From: Planctomycetota bacterium
GTDB lineage: Bacteria > Planctomycetota > Phycisphaerae > UBA1845
DNA length: 7,759 bases
NCBI GenBank assembly: GCA_022567365.1
Contig: JADFHG010000161.1
Span: 1 to 7,759, forward strand
Direction of reading: 5' to 3'
The position numbers and the translations under genes were made by a program. Position 1 is the first letter of the stretch. The number at the start of each line of letters is the position of its first letter. Below are positions 5,646-7,759 of the stretch, one piece after another. The notes below the pieces were generated by a model. It was not told the origin of the DNA and ran no database searches. It saw only the letters and a list, made by a program, of their open reading frames with translations.

Positions 5646-6539
5646 ATGAGAATCGCCGTCACCGGCGCGACCGGGTTTCTCGGTCGCTACATCGTCGATT
5701 ATCTGACTAACGCCGGCCATTCCTGTCGCTGCTGGTGCCGGCCGGCATCGGACCGCAGCGGGTTTGACGTCGGCGAGCGCGGGATCGAGTGGGTCAAGGG
5801 CGATCTCGCCGATCCCGATTCGATCGCGCCGCTCATTGCCGGGACGGATGCCGTCGTCCACGCCGCGCTCTATCGCCCCGGTGCGGGGTTTCGCGGCGCG
5901 GAGGGAGACGTCCCGTCGTTTGTCGAGCGAAATGTGCTCGGGACAATTCGCCTGATCGACGCGGCGCGTAAGGCCGACGTATCGCGATTCGTGTTCATTT
6001 CGACCTGCGCGGTCCACGAGGTAATCCTGGACGACCGAAAGCTCGACGAGGCCCACCCCACGTGGGCCACAACGCACTACGGGGCGCACAAGGCGGCGAT
6101 CGAGCAATTCGTTTGCAGCTATGGCCTGGGTAGCGGATTCGAAATCTGCGCCCTGCGACCCACGGGAATCTACGGGATCAACCGGCCCATCGAGAAGAGC
6201 AAGTGGTACGACCTCGTTCGCTCGGTAGCCCGCGGAGAGCCTGCGTCGAGCGCGCTCGGCGGGAAAGAGGTCCACGCGGCCGACGTGGCGAAGGCCTTGG
6301 GAATCCTGCTCCGAGCCGACGGTGTCGCGGGGCAGGTGTACAATTGCTACGACATGTACATTTCACACGAGGCGGTCGCCGGGATCGCAAAGACCCTATC
6401 CGGCAGCGCGAGCGTCATTGAATCGTTAGGCAAGACCCCAAGGCATCAGATCGACACGTCCAAACTCCGCGGCCTGGGAATGGAATTTGGTGGTCGCGAC
6501 CTCCTGACGGAAACGGTCGGTCGTATGATTGACGCATAG
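5646..6539 (+). CDS. NAD(P)-dependent epimerase/dehydratase family protein (extended SDR)
   Basis: The 297-residue product is a cytoplasmic extended short-chain dehydrogenase/reductase. The Rossmann dinucleotide motif TGATGFLG occupies residues 6-13. GDLADPDSI at 52-60 matches the conserved acidic segment that contacts the adenine ring, and VVHAAL at 70-75 follows strand 4. The catalytic set is present: Ser119/Thr120 in FISTCAV and Tyr145-x3-Lys149 in HYGAHK. RPTGIYG at 171-177 is the usual extended-SDR loop after the active site. Such enzymes act on nucleotide sugars, dihydroflavonol-like alcohols or steroids, and the substrate cannot be told here. Length is close to normal though slightly short in the C-terminal substrate domain. 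The start is fixed by AGGAG 7 nt upstream. The CPBP gene follows 136 bp later on the same strand; a functional link is not evident. Confidence 0.9.
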   Translation: MRIAVTGATGFLGRYIVDYLTNAGHSCRCWCRPASDRSGFDVGERGIEWVKGDLADPDSIAPLIAGTDAVVHAALYRPGAGFRGAEGDVPSFVERNVLGTIRLIDAARKADVSRFVFISTCAVHEVILDDRKLDEAHPTWATTHYGAHKAAIEQFVCSYGLGSGFEICALRPTGIYGINRPIEKSKWYDLVRSVARGEPASSALGGKEVHAADVAKALGILLRADGVAGQVYNCYDMYISHEAVAGIAKTLSGSASVIESLGKTPRHQIDTSKLRGLGMEFGGRDLLTETVGRMIDA

Positions 6540-6675
6540 CCGCTCGATCGCGGACACCGCGCCGAACCACAGACCGAAACACACGGCTCGGCGATGTGAT
6601 AGCCAACCGGCGCTGATACCTTGGATTCTCGAAACCATCTTGCGTTTCGCGCGCCATTCGGCAACATGTGCGTCG

Positions 6676-7398
6676 ATGGCGCCGACACCGAACAAGAAGA
6701 AGTCTCCCACAGGGCGCGGGTTGCTCGCCCGCCCGCTCGAAGCCCTGGTCTTTCTCCTGCCGCTCATCGCGTTCTATGGTCTGTTCGCGCGGTCGGCGAA
6801 CCAGCAGGTCATCGCGTTTCACGTCGTCCGAGTTTTCTTCGAGCTGTTTGGCGAGTTCGGCCGATGGGCGCCCGGCATCGCGGTCGTCGTCGTGTTGATC
6901 GCCACGCACGCCGCTTCCGGCGAAAAATGGCGGGTTCGCTGGAGCCGAATCCCGCTCATGTACGTCGAAGCCGCGCTGCTCGCGCTGCCCCTTCTTCTGC
7001 TGGGACGAACGAGCTTCGTGGGCGGCGCCTCGTCCGTCGCGCAAGATACGATTCACGCAATCGCGCTGGGCGTCGGCGCGGGCGTGTACGAGGAATTCGT
7101 TTTTCGGCTGGTGCTCATTACGGTGTTGATGATGGTCGGCGTCGACCTCCTGAAACACACCAAGGGCCGCGTCGCGGTGTTCGCGATCATCGTCTCGTCG
7201 TTGGCCTTCGCCGGCCACCACCATCAGCCCATCGGAGCGGAACCGTTCGAATGGACCGCGTTCGCCTTCCGTTCGATCGCCGGCGTGTATCTCGCGGGTG
7301 TTTTCTGGGTTCGCGGCTATGCGTCCGCCGCCGGCGCACACGCCGCCTACAATGTGTTGCTGATCGCGCTAGCCCGACTTGCGACGTCCGCCGCCTGA
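6676..7398 (+). CDS. CPBP family intramembrane metalloprotease
   Basis: From the ATG at 6676 the product has 240 residues: a short basic N-terminus (PNKKKSPTGRG) and then several membrane helices. It carries the full set of CPBP/Abi (CAAX protease and bacteriocin-processing) motifs: EExxxR as E139-E140-x3-R144 in YEEFVFR, FxxxH as F178-H182 in FAGHH, and HxxxN as H222-N226 in HAAYN. These residues form the catalytic site within the membrane, so the enzyme should be active. Bacterial members process prenylated or small peptides, or serve in bacteriocin immunity; which applies here is unknown. The frame is open back to an ATG at 6529 overlapping the epimerase stop, but those 49 residues are polar and unlike the family. 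No clear Shine-Dalgarno site precedes 6676, so the exact start is uncertain. No bacteriocin-like small gene is visible nearby. Confidence 0.85.
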   Translation: MAPTPNKKKSPTGRGLLARPLEALVFLLPLIAFYGLFARSANQQVIAFHVVRVFFELFGEFGRWAPGIAVVVVLIATHAASGEKWRVRWSRIPLMYVEAALLALPLLLLGRTSFVGGASSVAQDTIHAIALGVGAGVYEEFVFRLVLITVLMMVGVDLLKHTKGRVAVFAIIVSSLAFAGHHHQPIGAEPFEWTAFAFRSIAGVYLAGVFWVRGYASAAGAHAAYNVLLIALARLATSAA

Positions 7399-7759
7399 AC
7401 GCCCGGAGGATCCGCTCGCCAATTGCATCTGCACGACGGCCTTCGCGAGGGCCAAGCGTTGGGATCGGCACGTCCCCCGAGCCGCGGGCTTTAGCCCGCG
7501 CGATCTCTCATCACCGGTGAATTCTCCCGGGTCGTTTGCCAGCATAGGCGGTATTTCACCAAACCACGCGAGTGATTGCGGCCATATGGACGCACCGACG
7601 ATCCGGAAGCACTGACAAATGCGTCACTCTTTGACCTTGCCCTTCAACGAGAATTGCCGTAGGATGAGCCACACTGGCAAGCGAAGGGCGACGACACGCT
7701 GCGGTTCTATCGTGACGCTGAGTCGCCCCCATGTTCCGATCGCAATCGGAGATCGCCAC
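7399..7759. other. Right-end region without a supported gene
   Basis: These 361 bases hold the inverted palindromic repeat at 7477-7504. Downstream, a plus-strand frame starting ATG at 7619, with GGAAG 9 nt before it, stays open to the window edge (47 codons, translation beginning MRHSLTLPFNENC). It could be the start of a gene that continues outside, but has no recognisable motif. A minus-strand frame beginning with GTG at the very edge (7759) is likewise unconvincing. Confidence 0.5.
7477..7504 (-). repeat. REP-like palindrome, inverted copy
   Basis: The reverse complement of this 28-bp stretch matches 182-209 at 27 of 28 bases; the single change is in the loop (TAAA instead of TGAA). The arms are 7483-7489 and 7494-7500, and an extra T-A pair can close the loop. 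It lies 79 bp after the CPBP stop codon. Only this core is shared, not the full 78-bp unit. Confidence 0.8.

Noticed and set aside
6415..7341. Minus-strand frame of 308 codons opposite the CPBP gene
   Set aside because: The plus-strand product carries all CPBP catalytic motifs; the reverse frame is an Arg/Asp/His-rich shadow.
7556..7759. Minus-strand frame starting with GTG at the window edge
   Set aside because: The start coincides with the cut end, there is no visible ribosome site, and the translation has no recognisable features.

Overview
The window looks like high-GC chromosomal DNA from a free-living bacterium, most likely a planctomycete or close relative. This rests on three things: a surface lipoprotein combining thrombospondin type 3 repeats, a pre-peptidase-like domain and a metzincin zinc site; a small tandem-ACT protein; and short GC-rich palindromic repeats scattered between genes. 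The assignment is inference, because there is no rRNA or other marker gene here.

Layout, left to right. Bases 1-209 hold two near-identical 78-bp units carrying a REP-like palindrome, with a divergent partial copy between them. Next, on the minus strand, is dnaK (258-2198), complete, with a strong Shine-Dalgarno site and no grpE or dnaJ beside it. A 280-bp divergent region, with an 8-bp-stem inverted repeat, separates it from a plus-strand tandem ACT-domain gene (2479-2961) whose start is unusual. A hairpin follows that gene. Then comes a plus-strand gene for a small four-helix membrane protein resembling the CopD family (3223-3675). A 318-bp convergent gap with an 86-bp inverted-repeat structure lies between it and a minus-strand lipoprotein metalloprotease (3994-5310). 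Divergent from the protease is an NAD(P)-binding epimerase/dehydratase-like gene (5646-6539), followed by a CPBP-family intramembrane protease gene (6676-7398). The right end (7399-7759) carries an inverted copy of the palindrome from the left end and no gene I can support.

The genes do not form an obvious pathway. DnaK is a cytoplasmic chaperone, the ACT protein probably a cytoplasmic ligand sensor, the CopD-like and CPBP proteins are in the inner membrane, and the metalloprotease is exported and lipid-anchored. Strand changes, long spacers and separate ribosome sites suggest mostly single-gene transcription units. Only the epimerase and CPBP genes (136 bp apart, same strand) could share a transcript. 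I see no integrase, transposase, CRISPR, tRNA or toxin-antitoxin module, and no convincing new defence or biosynthetic system. The points most worth a second look are the possible ATA or leaderless start of the ACT gene, the palindromic repeat family, the metalloprotease architecture and the inverted repeat at 3780-3865.
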